Below, in pieces: positions 39,132 through 49,421 of a stretch of 64,000 nt of DNA. This DNA comes from Citrus sinensis. Lineage: Eukaryota; Streptophyta; Magnoliopsida; Sapindales; Rutaceae. Within the stretch, counting starts at the first letter, position 1, and each line of letters starts with the position of its first letter. The stretch lies in contig NC_068559.1 of the NCBI RefSeq assembly GCF_022201045.2, positions 27,597,501 to 27,661,500 on the forward strand, read 5' to 3'. Both the position numbers and the translations under genes were made by a program. The notes beneath the pieces are model-generated. The model ran no database searches and had not been told where the DNA came from. It saw only the letters and a list, made by a program, of their open reading frames with translations.

Positions 39132-40177
39132 TGCTATGCTGATGATGGTAAGTTATGCACCTTGTACATGAAAAAACCTAGGAAAGTTTCTCTTTTATAT
39201 AAAAACTAGTATAAAGTTTGATTTAGATTCAAATCTAAATTATACAAACTGTATTTCCGTTTCGATTTAGATTTCCCTATTGAGCATTAATTTTAGTTTT
39301 TGTTTTTTTTTTTAGTAAAAAATAAAAATATTATTTTTTATTTTGTATAGCACGCAAGATTGAATAAGGATAGAAGTGGGCTTGGACTGCCAATGAAGAA
39401 TAGGCCCATATGAATTGCGTAGTGACTGGGCCCAACGGGACTGCTTCCTTGACTTGACCAAACTACCTAGGTCACTCTTTAGTCTTTACACTTGGTTATC
39501 AAAATACCAGAAACGTGTCCATTGCCTGCACGTGGCAAAGCCACGCCCCATGCATATATGGAAACAGCTTAACTGAATGCGTGGTGGCTGCAGGAAGGGG
39601 ACCCAATCAAGATTCTTAACACAAGTTTCTACAAACAGGTATGTTTCGATTCGATCTGAAGTGCATCGTAGTGATATGTCATTCGCCATTACTATGAATC
39701 ATGATCTTGATTTACGATGAAGCCAGTGTCAACAGATTTTAGCATTGGATTCAAATGAATATTTCCTCCGGTTATCAAAATGCATAAACGTTTGTTCTTA
39801 TTAAGCATGATTCTATTTCAGATGTTATTCATTGAATTCTTATGATAACATATATTTTTATTTGGGATGAAAAGGTTGAGTTGTTTTTTCTTCACTGTGT
39901 AGTCAAGACTTTAAACATGCATTTTATGCCATAAACACAATCATACACTTCTGAACCTTGATCTAACTGATGCGCATACAACGAACTTAGAGACATACAT
40001 ATCAACTCAATTACTCAAAGCATGTACCCAACAATATAAGTATATTTAGCATAGCAAATATCTTGTTCTTCAGAAAGAAATATTCAATTAAGTGTATTTT
40101 AGTGCAGTGTTGTCGAGAAAGAAACATTCAATTAAGTAGAGGGTAATAAGAACTTTATCAACCCATTGAGTGAAGGC
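39132..40177. other. Divergent spacer between eIF3h-like and CBS genes
   Basis: Holds both promoters. An open frame on the minus strand at 39486-39689 has no recognisable domain. A direct repeat of AAGAAA(T/C)ATTCAATTAAGT occurs at about 40074-40092 and 40119-40137, shortly before the CBS start; it may be a small tandem duplication in that gene's 5' leader. Nothing else is supported. Confidence 0.45.
39195..39203 (-). promoter_or_regulatory. TATA box of the eIF3h-like gene
   Basis: Read on the minus strand this is TTTATATAA, about 65 bases upstream of the eIF3h-like ATG. Position and sequence fit a core promoter. A retrocopy would have had to acquire it at the insertion site. Confidence 0.5.
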
Positions 40178-42304
40178 ATGGCTCAAGCAGAAGAGGCCAA
40201 GGAAGTTTCAAAACTTTCTAGCTGTGATGCTTATTTTGAGGCCATACAGTCGAGGAAAAAATTACCGCATTCATTACAGGAGACTTTAACAGCTGCATTT
40301 GCAAGGATTCCAGTTCTATCTTTCCCAAATGTTCCAGGAGGCAGAGGTGATAGCAGTTACTTCATTGCTTACTATTTCCTCACGACTTCATTGCTTACTA
40401 TTTCCTCACAGGTTCATGCACTTTTTATACCTAAGGGAGTCCCTAACTTACAAAAAGATGTTTTTCACCCGACTTTTGTAGTGATTGAAATTATGGCAGA
40501 CACAACCATTCCTGATGCTGTGAAGATTCTATCAGAATGCAACATTTTGTCTGCTCCTGTGAAAATCCCAGACGCACCATCTAGTTCGGATTGGAAGGAA
40601 AGGTACCTAGGGATTGTAGATTACTCAGCAATCATTCTTTGGGTGTTAGAGACTGCAGAACTTGCTGCTGCTGCCTTCTCAGTGGGCACTGCAACAGCTG
40701 CTGGTGTAGGTACTGGAACAGTTGGTGCTCTTGGAGCACTAGCATTGGGCATGACAGGTCCTGCTGCAGTTGCTGGGCTAACTGTTGCTGCAGCAGGTGC
40801 TGCTGTGGCTGGTGGTCTAGCTGCAGAAAAAGGGGCAGGAAAAGATGCTCCCACGGCTGCTGATAGACTACATGAGGATTTTTACAAAGTTATCCTTCAA
40901 GAAGAACCTTTCAAGTCGACTACAGTAAGTTAGTTCAGCAAAGAGGTCATATACAGGGTCCAGTTCGCTTGGTCTCCATTGATGCATTTTAGTCAATTTT
41001 GAATAATTTAGTTCTTCCTCCTCTGTAGCATAACCTCGTACTCAGCTTATAGGACTCTTGATACAGGCAGTCCAATATTTCATGTGTGAGGTTAAAAATC
41101 CCCACTATAAAATGGACAATAGAAAGTGCTCTCCATCTTTTACCCATGTTGAATTGATATTACATCATTTCTTTCAGGTGAGGTCAATAATTAAGTCCTA
41201 TCGCTGGGCACCTTTCCTTCCAGTTGCAACAGATGGTTCTATGCTGAGCGTCTTACTGCTGCTCTCAAAATATAGGTTGAGAAACGTACCTATCATTGAA
41301 CCAGGCACGCCTGATATTGAGAACTACATTACTCAATCAGCAGTTGTTCAGGGTCTGGAAGGATGCAAAGGAAGGGACTGGTTTGACATTATTGCTTCAC
41401 AACCTATTTCTGATCTAGGGCTTCCGTTCATGTCTTCTGATGAGGTAAAAATATCGTGAATACCTCATAATATAATATATCCTAGCTTACCATTTGATTC
41501 TAGAATTTCACTCATGTTGTCTTCTTGGCCAGGTTATTACCATACAGAGCAATGAACTGATTCTGGAAGCTTTCAAACGGATGAAAGATAACAATATTGG
41601 TGGCATTCCAGTCGTAGAGGGACAACAAAAGAAAATTGTGGGAAATGTAAGCATAAGAGATATCAGACACTTGCTGCTCAAACCAGAACTCTTCTCCAAT
41701 TTCAGGTAGGATGCAATGTTCAAACCTGTATGCAAACATCCAAACTGAATTATGATCAGTCTCTGTCTATGAGCAATTACAAACTGCTTTGTCCAAATAA
41801 GAACAAGAATGAATTACTGAAGTGAAGTAAAAATGAGAACAATGAGGTTAAACTATTAATGAGACTAGAATCTAATGAATTGTTACATACAGCAAATTAT
41901 TGAGACGCATGAATCAATGCATTTTAATTGATCATTACCTAAGCCATTTTTGTAGAACATATGCCATTGAAGACCTGATGGTGCAATCAAGTTCCTATCA
42001 TCATTTTTGTTTCACTTTCAGGCAGCTTACAGTCAGAGATTTCATGAATGCTGTGGTACCAACCACCCCAGATTCTGGGAAAGTCAACCCGCCAATAACA
42101 TGCAAGCTGGAGTCAACTCTCGGTAGTGTGATCCACAGTCTTGCTTCCAAGTCTGTTCACAGAATCTATGTGGTAGCTGGCGAGGAAGCTGAAGTTGTTG
42201 GTGTAATTACACTCAGAGATGTAATCTCTTGCTTCATCTTTGAACCACCTAACCATTTGGACAACTACTTTGGGTTTTCGGTCAAAGATCTGTTGAACCA
42301 GTGA
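40178..42304 (+). CDS. CBS-domain protein, SnRK1 gamma-subunit-like
   Basis: Belongs to the plant SNF4/KING1-like group, whose Bateman modules can bind nucleotides and may regulate SnRK1 kinase. Five exons: 40178-40346, 40482-40924, 41178-41444, 41533-41705 and 42022-42304, giving 1335 bases, 444 aa. The ATG at 40178 (MAQAEEAKEV) matches family N termini. CBS motifs are seen as VIEIMADTTIPDAVKILSEC, RWAPFLPVATDGSMLSVLLL, ITIQSNELILEAFKRMKDNN and CKLESTLGSVIHSLASKSVH. The second half ends with GVITLRDVISCF, a typical CBS strand-helix. Inside the first CBS pair there is a Gly/Ala-rich hydrophobic insert of about 60 residues (AAAFSVGTATAAGVGTGTVG onward), which I recall also in Arabidopsis At1g69800, the closest match I know. 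Intron 1 is only 135 bases, has no stop and keeps frame, so a 489-aa form is possible. Confidence 0.9.
40347..40481 (+). other. Stop-free intron (exitron-like) in the CBS gene
   Basis: Intron 1 runs from GTGATA to TTTGTAG. It is 135 bases, a multiple of three, with no in-frame stop. Removing it joins GRV to IEIMADTT, restoring the family sequence, so I take the spliced form as the main one. If retained it adds 45 residues (starting GDSSYFIAYYFLTTSLLTIS). Within it, a 25-base segment ACTTCATTGCTTACTATTTC(...) is repeated head to tail at 40359-40383 and 40385-40409, one base apart. Confidence 0.7.
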
Positions 42305-42410
42305 GATTTTTGTTATAGAAGATCTCTGATAGCTTGAATAAAATCAATTTGGCTGCGAACAAAGACGAATCGTATTACTCTCAGTTATTAACAATACATG
42401 TACTGTTTTT
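42305..42410. other. Short tail-to-tail gap between CBS and PPR genes
   Basis: Only 106 bases separate the two stop codons, too little for two separate 3' UTRs of usual plant length. The mature transcripts very probably overlap in antisense. A likely plus-strand poly-A signal, GAATAAAA, is at about 42335. Confidence 0.6.
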
Positions 42411-44267
42411 TCATGTAATTCCAGCTGAAATACCGGGGAGTTTTGTCAACTGTCTATCATTTATCATCTGCCTAATCCTTCCCACATCCTCCCACCTTCC
42501 CAATCCAGCATATATGTTGGACAAAATCACAAAAGGAGTAGGGTTTTCTGGCTCCATCTCTTGAAGCTTCATGGCCATTTCTTCTCCCAAATCAGAATTT
42601 AAGTGACACCAACAAGCACCAAGAAGAGAATGGTAGACGGAAACAGTAGGCTCTGGCAGTTCTCTTATTAATTCTCGAGCTTCATCTAGCCTTCCAGATC
42701 GACCTAAAAGATCAACCATGCAACCAAAATGCTCTTGCTTTGGTTTCAAGCCAAAGTCATCATCCATCATTGTAAAAATTTGCAATGCTTTGTCAACGTG
42801 GCCAGCATGACCGCAGGCAGATAGGACGGCAACAAAAGATGCTGAATTTGGTTTTACCTTCTCTTGCTGCATTAGGTCAAAAATTTCAACAGCAGACTCA
42901 TACTCTCCATTCCTTCCGTATCCAGAGATCATTGCATTCCAAAACGCAGGATCATCAGGTTTTATCTCGAATTGGTCAAAAAATCTTCGTGCCCAAGAAG
43001 GCTGCCCACATTTCATATACATCGAAATAAGAGCTGTAGCCATGGACTCATCCTTGTTTAAATCAGCTCTAATAACATGCCCATGAGTCTCTTTCCCAAG
43101 CTTCAGAGCAGATAAGTCTGCACAAGCTGATAAAACACTTGTGACGCACTTTAAACTTGGGACCATTCCAGTTGACTGCATTTTTTCAAATAACTTAAAA
43201 GCTTCAAATCTCATCCCAAGCTGAGAAAACCCACTAATCATTGAATTCCAAGTTGCTGGATCAGGTTTAAATCCTTCATGAGCTAACCCTTCAAACAACT
43301 CCATGGCCTTCTCACTTCGACCATTTAACATCATTCCAGCTATCATCGTATTCCATGTCAGAATATTTCTGCCCCCCTTCAATTTTTGGAATACATTGTG
43401 AGCACAAGGCAAACGGCCACATTTTAAATACATATCAACAAGTGCAGTACCAACCATAGTATCAGATTGCTTCTCAATTTTCAGTGTAAGCCCATGCACC
43501 TGTCTGCCAAACTGAAGATATAACAGACTTGCACATGCAGAAATAACAGAAATGAACGTAACCGAATTGGGTTCGTCACTTAAACACTCCTTCATGTCCT
43601 TGAACACTTTTAATACTACTAAAGGAACTCCATTATTCAAAAGTCCAGTAAAGAAGGCATTATAACTCACTATGTTCTTCCCAGGTGTCTCTCCAAACAC
43701 TCGAGTAGCAACAGCTATTTCTTTAAAATTCGAATAGATTGTCACCAATGAAGTTGCCACATATACATCCATCTCCACGCCCAACTTTATCGCCAAACAA
43801 TGCATTTGCAAGCCATGATCCAGGCTCTCACAGGCAGACAACGCGCTAGCAACAGTTACAGAATTGGGCCTAAACACTTCAACCACCGCTTCTTTAAACA
43901 CCCACAGAGCTTCTCGAACATAGCCGTTTTGAGAAAACCCGGATATTGCTGCGTTCAGTGACGCCAAGTTCCAATCAGGCATTTCATTGAACACTTTGAG
44001 AGCGTCGCTGACTAAATTAAGTTTCATGTACATGTCAGTGAGAGCTGTAGCGGCGTGAATCTCTGATGAAAACCCAGTTTTGATGAGATGGGCATGTAGG
44101 ATTTGGCCTTGAATTGATGATTTGAGCTTGGCGCATACCTTGAACAGAGGAGGGAAAGTGAATTTGTGAGGAGGCAAAGAAGCAGAGTGCTGTTGTGAGT
44201 ATAAAGAAAGTGCTTCTTTGTAGAAGCCATTTGTTATTAGTTTTGGAATTTGGGTTTGGGTTTTCAT
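42411..44267 (-). CDS. Pentatricopeptide repeat protein, PLS class, E subgroup
   Basis: PPR proteins bind organelle RNA base by base; PLS members mostly serve C-to-U editing. This is one uninterrupted frame of 618 aa, as usual for PPR genes. Repeats are visible through most of the length, for example TWNTMIAGMMLNGRSEKAME and FWNAMISGYGRNGEYESAVE with LSACADLSALKLGKETHGHV between them. The end, from HFGCMVDLLGRSGRLDEARE to FVILSNIYAGLGRWEDVGRI, is the E/E+ region. There is no DYW deaminase domain, so if it edits it needs a partner deaminase. The start MKTQTQIPKLITNGFYKEAL enters the first repeat almost at once and has no clear targeting peptide, so an upstream non-ATG or spliced start cannot be excluded. 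By sequence and gene order it matches Arabidopsis At2g02750. Confidence 0.92.
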   Translation of the reverse strand: MKTQTQIPKLITNGFYKEALSLYSQQHSASLPPHKFTFPPLFKVCAKLKSSIQGQILHAHLIKTGFSSEIHAATALTDMYMKLNLVSDALKVFNEMPDWNLASLNAAISGFSQNGYVREALWVFKEAVVEVFRPNSVTVASALSACESLDHGLQMHCLAIKLGVEMDVYVATSLVTIYSNFKEIAVATRVFGETPGKNIVSYNAFFTGLLNNGVPLVVLKVFKDMKECLSDEPNSVTFISVISACASLLYLQFGRQVHGLTLKIEKQSDTMVGTALVDMYLKCGRLPCAHNVFQKLKGGRNILTWNTMIAGMMLNGRSEKAMELFEGLAHEGFKPDPATWNSMISGFSQLGMRFEAFKLFEKMQSTGMVPSLKCVTSVLSACADLSALKLGKETHGHVIRADLNKDESMATALISMYMKCGQPSWARRFFDQFEIKPDDPAFWNAMISGYGRNGEYESAVEIFDLMQQEKVKPNSASFVAVLSACGHAGHVDKALQIFTMMDDDFGLKPKQEHFGCMVDLLGRSGRLDEARELIRELPEPTVSVYHSLLGACWCHLNSDLGEEMAMKLQEMEPENPTPFVILSNIYAGLGRWEDVGRIRQMINDRQLTKLPGISAGIT

Positions 44268-46041
44268 GTGATGGTATGGAGGAACCCAATGATCAGCTTT
44301 GTCTTTTAAACCCAGGCGACTGAGGCTGGTACTACTGGACCTGGCAAATACTCGTGCCGTGTTATGTTTACTATCTACTACGTGCTATGTCTAATTTTTT
44401 TTTTTTGTTTGAGCTCAATCCGACATAGCACTGCCATTTATGTTATGCCCACACGTGTCATATTTTGAACCGTGTCAGCTTAAGATAAAAAGTTCATTGA
44501 GTTTTTTTTGTTTTTTTTAAGAATGTTTGCCAAGTTATTAACATAATTTTTTAAGTCTATATATTTTTTTGGGTCCATGTGCATTTATTTAAATGTAATA
44601 AAATTCAAAATTCAAAATTTAAGTCCATATTCAATAATAATAAACTAATAATAGTAAGATATTGTAATATTAATTATTAAATTTGATCATATGATATTAA
44701 TTTTTTTTTAATACTTAACAACAACAATAATAATAAATTTTTCTTAAGGGCTAACTTAATTGTTAACCTCGAATTACATAGAGTTGTAGATCATAATTCA
44801 TAATAATATTAATATATATTTATAAAATCATGATATTTATAATTTTATTTATTAAAATCATGATATCAATTATTTATTTAATAAATTATAAACATAAATC
44901 AATCATAATGGTTTTTTAAATTAAGAATTAAATAAATTTTAAAACTTGCTCTAATAAAATATATTAAAATATCTAATTTCAAGTTATTTGTAAAATCATA
45001 AAATTTTAAGTTTACTTTCATTAAAAAAAAGTGAAACATGCTTTGTGAGCTTTTTTGTGTATTGTGCTTTAGTTTATCTCTAATCGTACTATACTTTTTA
45101 GGCTTACATGCCTAAAATTCTAAGCTCGGCCCAACTCACGTGTGTGTCGTGCCATGTCGTGTGCTCCACCGAGACGTGCTCATGTTGTGTCGTGCCTCGT
45201 GCCGTTCGGCCCCTTGGCCATATCTATGTACTATTGGGACACTAGCGGCTTCTGTTCAGAGCTTTGAGTTACTAACTTCATTTGGTGTTAAAGGATCCCT
45301 CTAAGTTACATGCATGTACCTTACAACCCTCTCACATGAATAGTGAGTGGACCCACATCATTCACTATTCATGTGAGAGGGTTGTAAGGTACATGCATGT
45401 AACTTAGCATTAGCCGGTGTTAAAACTCAAATTTTGACTTTCCGAGTATTTTAAGCCTTAAAATTGGACCCAATCAGAGATTATTCTTGTCGATTTTTGG
45501 TCCAGATGCAAAAGCAGAATGTATCTATTTTTGTTGCAGTGTAGTAAGCTTTAAAAATAAAATAAATTTCAATATTCAAATAATAATAAATTTAACAGTT
45601 AAAAAATAATAGGCCATGCAGCATTAATTGTGTGTTTACTAATTATTAATTGGAATGAGTTGGAATCAGAATGGGCTGAAATATGAATGAATAATGAGAA
45701 TCAAAATAAATTATTTACTTTAGTTATGAAAATCGAAATCGAAATGAACTGAATTCTCATCGATGTATTTACTTCATCTTACTTATCTTAAAATCAAAAT
45801 GGATTATTACAAATTACTAAACTAACCTTAGTTAATTATTGTCATAATAATAAGAACAACAACAACAAGGATAACAACAGCAACAACAACAACAATAATT
45901 TTTATTTATTATTGTTATTATAATATTTATAACAGTAATAATAATAATAATTTTGATAATAGCAATTATCATTATAATAATAGTAATAATAATAAAATTA
46001 TAATAATAGTAGTAGTAATAATAATAATAATAATAATTAAA
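44268..46041. other. Transposon-rich spacer left of the Pack-MULE-like element
   Basis: After the PPR promoter the sequence becomes AT-rich. GC-richer flanks near 44330-44500 and 45110-45240 contain CGTGTCGTGCC-type words that recall ends of plant hAT-like elements; 44.3-45.25 kb may be an old copy, but I could not match its ends. A hairpin MITE at 45293-45415 is listed separately. From 45640 on, GGAATGAGTTGGAATC-type sequence and then (AAC)n/(TAA)n runs lead up to the next element. No gene is seen. Confidence 0.45.
45284..45424. mobile_element. Tiny foldback MITE with a perfect 46-base hairpin
   Basis: The element spans 45293-45415 (123 bases) with an exact 9-base duplication, GGTGTTAAA, at 45284-45292 and 45416-45424. 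Inside, 45301-45346 and 45362-45407 are perfect inverted copies of 46 bases, separated by a 15-base loop. The arm begins CTAAGTTACATGCATGTACC. The outermost bases start GG on both ends but then differ. The duplication length suggests Mutator-type movement. As RNA it would fold into a long perfect duplex. Confidence 0.8.
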
Positions 46042-47348
46042 GGGATATTATCATTTTACTACTAAAGTTTTTCTGACATATCAAATCAGTACCATACTTT
46101 GGTAAAAACTGTGTTTTACAACCAAACATTTAATTTGTTATCACTTTACTACTTTTCCATTAAAAATAAGTTAATATTTAACTGAATATGAGTTAAAAGA
46201 CGATTTTGGCCATGGAAAGAAAAGAAATAACAAAAAAGAAAACTACAAATTACTATAGCAAGTATCCATTAATTAAAAATACCTCGCATAAGATTTTATG
46301 AGAATTAAGATGGTAATACAAATGAAAAAAGAATCTGGCAATGACAAACTTACATACAAGGATTAAAAAGATAGAAACAGATTAAATACTTCTGCTAGAT
46401 ATAAAAGGCTAAAGAGAGAACGCCATACAGACAGATTCCGATGAAACAAACCCATGATTTTAATCAGATAAAAAAACATGAACATGCGGCCTATAAAGCA
46501 AAAAAAAGAAAAGAAAGAAAAGCAAACAGGGCCGCATTGGATGATTTTAGAGAACTAGCTATGAATAACAGAGGAAATACAATCAAGTTGTTTCTTAGAG
46601 TCGATCTCCATTGAGACATTCTCGTTATTGTTGTTATTAGCCTCCTTCTCTTTGTCATCTCTCGGCCTCTTCACTGGCAAATCACTGGCAGTAACAAACC
46701 CAGTTTCCGCCATAACATATATTATTATTTATTATTCTCTCTGCTTTCAAACCCCTAAAAACCAACAACCATTTCACTTTTAATGAAAACTAGTTGCCGA
46801 GGCAACTCTTAAAAGTCAAGAGCTGCCACGCAAACACAATCATGGTCCCTTTTTGCTGTATATGTAGAAAAAAAAAAAAAAGCAAGCAGCAAGTGGTGGG
46901 AGGATATATATAATAGTTACAAATTTTTTATTAAAAAAAAAGAGAAAAGAAAAGTTAGAAATTTTGCTTTGCAAAGATGCGGCTCCTGTGTGTGTTTGTG
47001 TTTTGTTTGTTGCTGCTTGTGCTTGGTTGACTGTGAGAAAGAGAGAGGGGTCGTGAGAGAGAGAGAGAGAGATGGAGGGTTACAAATTTTTTTACTTTTT
47101 TTTTTAATTATTTACCTTGCAAGACTAAATGTTTATTTTCCAATTGCAAATGTAGCATTTTGACTTCAGCCGAAAATGTCTTAAAAGTCCTTGTGACATC
47201 AGCCAATGTTTAAATGTGTTAACGAAATAGTAGTAAATAATAATAGATTAAACGTTTGGTGGTAAAATGCAGTTTTTACCAAAGCATGATACTGACTTGA
47301 TTTGTCAGAAAAATTTTAGTAGTAAAATGATAATATCCCATAATTAAA
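46033..47348. mobile_element. Pack-MULE-like element carrying captured sequence
   Basis: The element spans 46042-47339 (1298 bases), flanked by an exact 9-base duplication ATAATTAAA at 46033-46041 and 47340-47348. Both ends read GGGATATTATCATTTTACTA and stay alike for about 115 bases; in the first 93 I count about 9 differences. That is a Mutator-type structure. The interior does not look like transposase. It holds, on the minus strand, CT-rich sequence like a 5' UTR (about 47040-47075) and then a 52-codon ORF (46555-46713). I infer capture of the first part of a host gene. The flanks (45.64-46.03 and 47.38-47.57 kb) resemble two halves of an older inverted-repeat element into which this one jumped. 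Confidence 0.82.
46555..46713 (-). CDS. Small 52-aa ORF inside the Pack-MULE-like element
   Basis: Read on the minus strand the frame starts MAETGFVTASDLPVKRPRDD, continues through a Lys/Glu-rich and a five-Asn stretch, and ends CISSVIHS before TAG. I do not recognise the family. The KRPRDDKEKE part looks like a nuclear signal or the start of a larger nuclear protein. Codon use and the clean ATG context (CATAACATATATT on the other strand before it) look gene-like, and it lies downstream of CT-rich leader-like sequence. It could be a captured first exon, a micropeptide gene, or chance. There is no evidence here for transcription. Confidence 0.4.
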   Translation of the reverse strand: MAETGFVTASDLPVKRPRDDKEKEANNNNNENVSMEIDSKKQLDCISSVIHS

Positions 47349-48639
47349 TAAGAAAAATGTATAATTTTATGATTTAAATAGGGATAATATAGTCAGGAAT
47401 GAGGTTCTCATTCTCATCTTCCCTTATAAAATGAGAAATTTGGTAGTCATTCTCAATTTTAGGTGAAACCTGCCACTTTAATTCTCATTCCACCTTCTAT
47501 TTAAGCAAATAAATACATTATTCATTCTCATTCTTTAATTCATATTTTCATTCCCGTAATAATAAGGATGGAACTATTAGCATCCCTTGTTCTTCTTATA
47601 AAATAAACCCAAAATGAAAAACAAGATCAAATAAAAATATTTTTTTTGCTAGTAATATAAATTTTGATTGTAGAAATATTCTTGAATTCTTCTTTCTCAT
47701 CAGACTCCATATGAGGGAGGGAAAAAAGAATAAAAGAAATTTTTTCATATAAAAAAACAATTGATAGAAGCCATCAAGTCAATCAATATTTTCTACACTC
47801 TAAATGGGGAAACTCATAAATATTACGAGTCACGAGTCATTATACCAGTAGAAGCACAATATATTTCACATTCTTTTTATATCTCTATAAACAATAATGT
47901 TGCACCTTATATTGTGATAAATAAATTGTATGACAAATAATGCGTCACCAATCAGTTTTTAGATATCAAAGAAGTACAATATGAATTCGACAGTAAAAAA
48001 AAATATATATATATATATTAACTTGTCTGTACAAACATTTTTTTAATCCAAAAATAACGTTTTAAAATTTAGTTGTGAGCTAAAACCAAGAGTATTACAA
48101 TTAACTAACATTAATTTCATGTTACAAGTATCACGGATTTGTTACAAGTATACCTATATGTTACAATTGTCAAATATGATAAAAAGTATATGAGATCAAT
48201 AATGAAAAATTTAGTACACGCAACTGTTTGTGGGCCAGGCTGCGGAAGATGGACCAAGGAGTATGACGAATCATTTTTTTTTTAATATTTTCTTTTTTTA
48301 GTCTCTCCTAATCTTTTAAATTTTATAAAAGAAAATTTAATTATAAATAAAATAAAAGAACAACTTAATTATTAATATTAAAATTTAAAATTTAATTTTA
48401 CCTTTTATTTCACTGAGAGAGATTTAAAAGAGAGAAGAAAAAAACATGAGGGAAATATCTCTGTCCAATTAGAATTACTGGTTCCGTGAAGAATACGACA
48501 TCGTCTTAAGAAGTACATGCACCGAAACGATAAGCACAGTGCATTGTGTGTCGTTAGCTAGCAACTTGGCCCTCAATTCATGAACATTATATATATTACT
48601 TTTTAAAATAAGAAAACAAAATTGGGACCGCTGACCTGA
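47349..48639. other. Spacer between the Pack-MULE-like element and UBC2
   Basis: The first 220 bases (to about 47570) are rich in CATTCTCATTCT words and look like the right half of an older inverted-repeat element. The remainder is AT-rich with a short (TA)n run near 48004-48019. UBC2 promoter sequence should occupy the last few hundred bases, but I see no clear TATA box. No gene is supported. Confidence 0.45.
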
Positions 48640-49421
48640 ACGACTCTCTCTCTCTTGTTTCTCTGATCAAATTGAGTACCATGGAATTCTTTCTCTGATA
48701 CCGCCCGCTTTTCGATTGTTTCCCGAGAAAATCTCGCTGCGATTCTGAAGCTTTTACTGCAATCAACGCTACTTGCCGCGTCAGCTCGTAGGTTTGATTT
48801 TTTTTCTTTAAAAAAAAATCTATTTTAAAAAAATTATTGTATCATAGCCTTTTCTTTCAAATCTATGCTGTATCTTTGATTTACTTGGTTTTTTTTTTGT
48901 TCAGTTCTTTCTTTCTGGCTAATGTTAGGTATTTTTTTCGATTTAAATGTCTCAATTTTGCAATATCAATGAATCTTTAATTGAATGAATGGAAGATGAG
49001 CTGTAATATTTTGGTATTGTATCTGTTTAATTTTTTCCGTCTGAATATTATTATCATGGATTTTTTACTTTCATATACTGAATCGGTATTGTATCTGTGA
49101 CCTATGTCATGTGATATGAATTGGGGTTTGTATTGAAAGCGCATTCAGATTGCAATTTCTGATATAAGTTTTAGTTGGAACTGCTTAAAGGAAGTTTCCT
49201 GAGATTGGTCTTTAATCTAGGCTCAATTTAAGCTCTGTGGTAATAATTACCAGAGAATCTCTACTTGTTGATTTTTGCAAAAAGTAAACTTTAAGTTGTT
49301 GTATCCTTTTTGCTGATTACACTTGAGGAACTATCACTGGTTCATTATTCGTATTATAATTGATGACACTGAGTATTGTTGATTTTGGGTTGGTCTTTTA
49401 CTGAATTTGTAGGCAGTGAGA
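48640..49421 (+). other. UBC2 5' UTR and its leader intron
   Basis: A CT-rich leader (CTCTCTCTCTCTTGTTTCTC near 48644) precedes a donor at 48791/48792 (CGTAG/GTTTGA). The acceptor TTTGTAG ends at 49412, nine bases before the ATG. The inferred leader intron is 48792-49412. Leader introns of this kind often raise expression of plant housekeeping genes; that is general knowledge, not shown here. Confidence 0.65.

Noticed and set aside
39486-39689. 67-codon minus-strand frame between eIF3h-like and CBS genes
   Set aside because: No family recognised and no splice or promoter support.
40621-40854. Ala/Pro-rich antisense frame across the CBS gene
   Set aside because: A mirror of the Gly/Ala-rich insert on the plus strand; codon bias of the real gene creates it.
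41508-41739. Two antisense frames of 75 codons opposite CBS exon 4
   Set aside because: Overlapping shadows of the real exon with no domain.
44300-45250. Possible old hAT-like element with CGTGTCGTGCC-type shoulders
   Set aside because: The two GC-richer shoulders do not align convincingly as inverted ends, so it was mentioned only in the spacer description.
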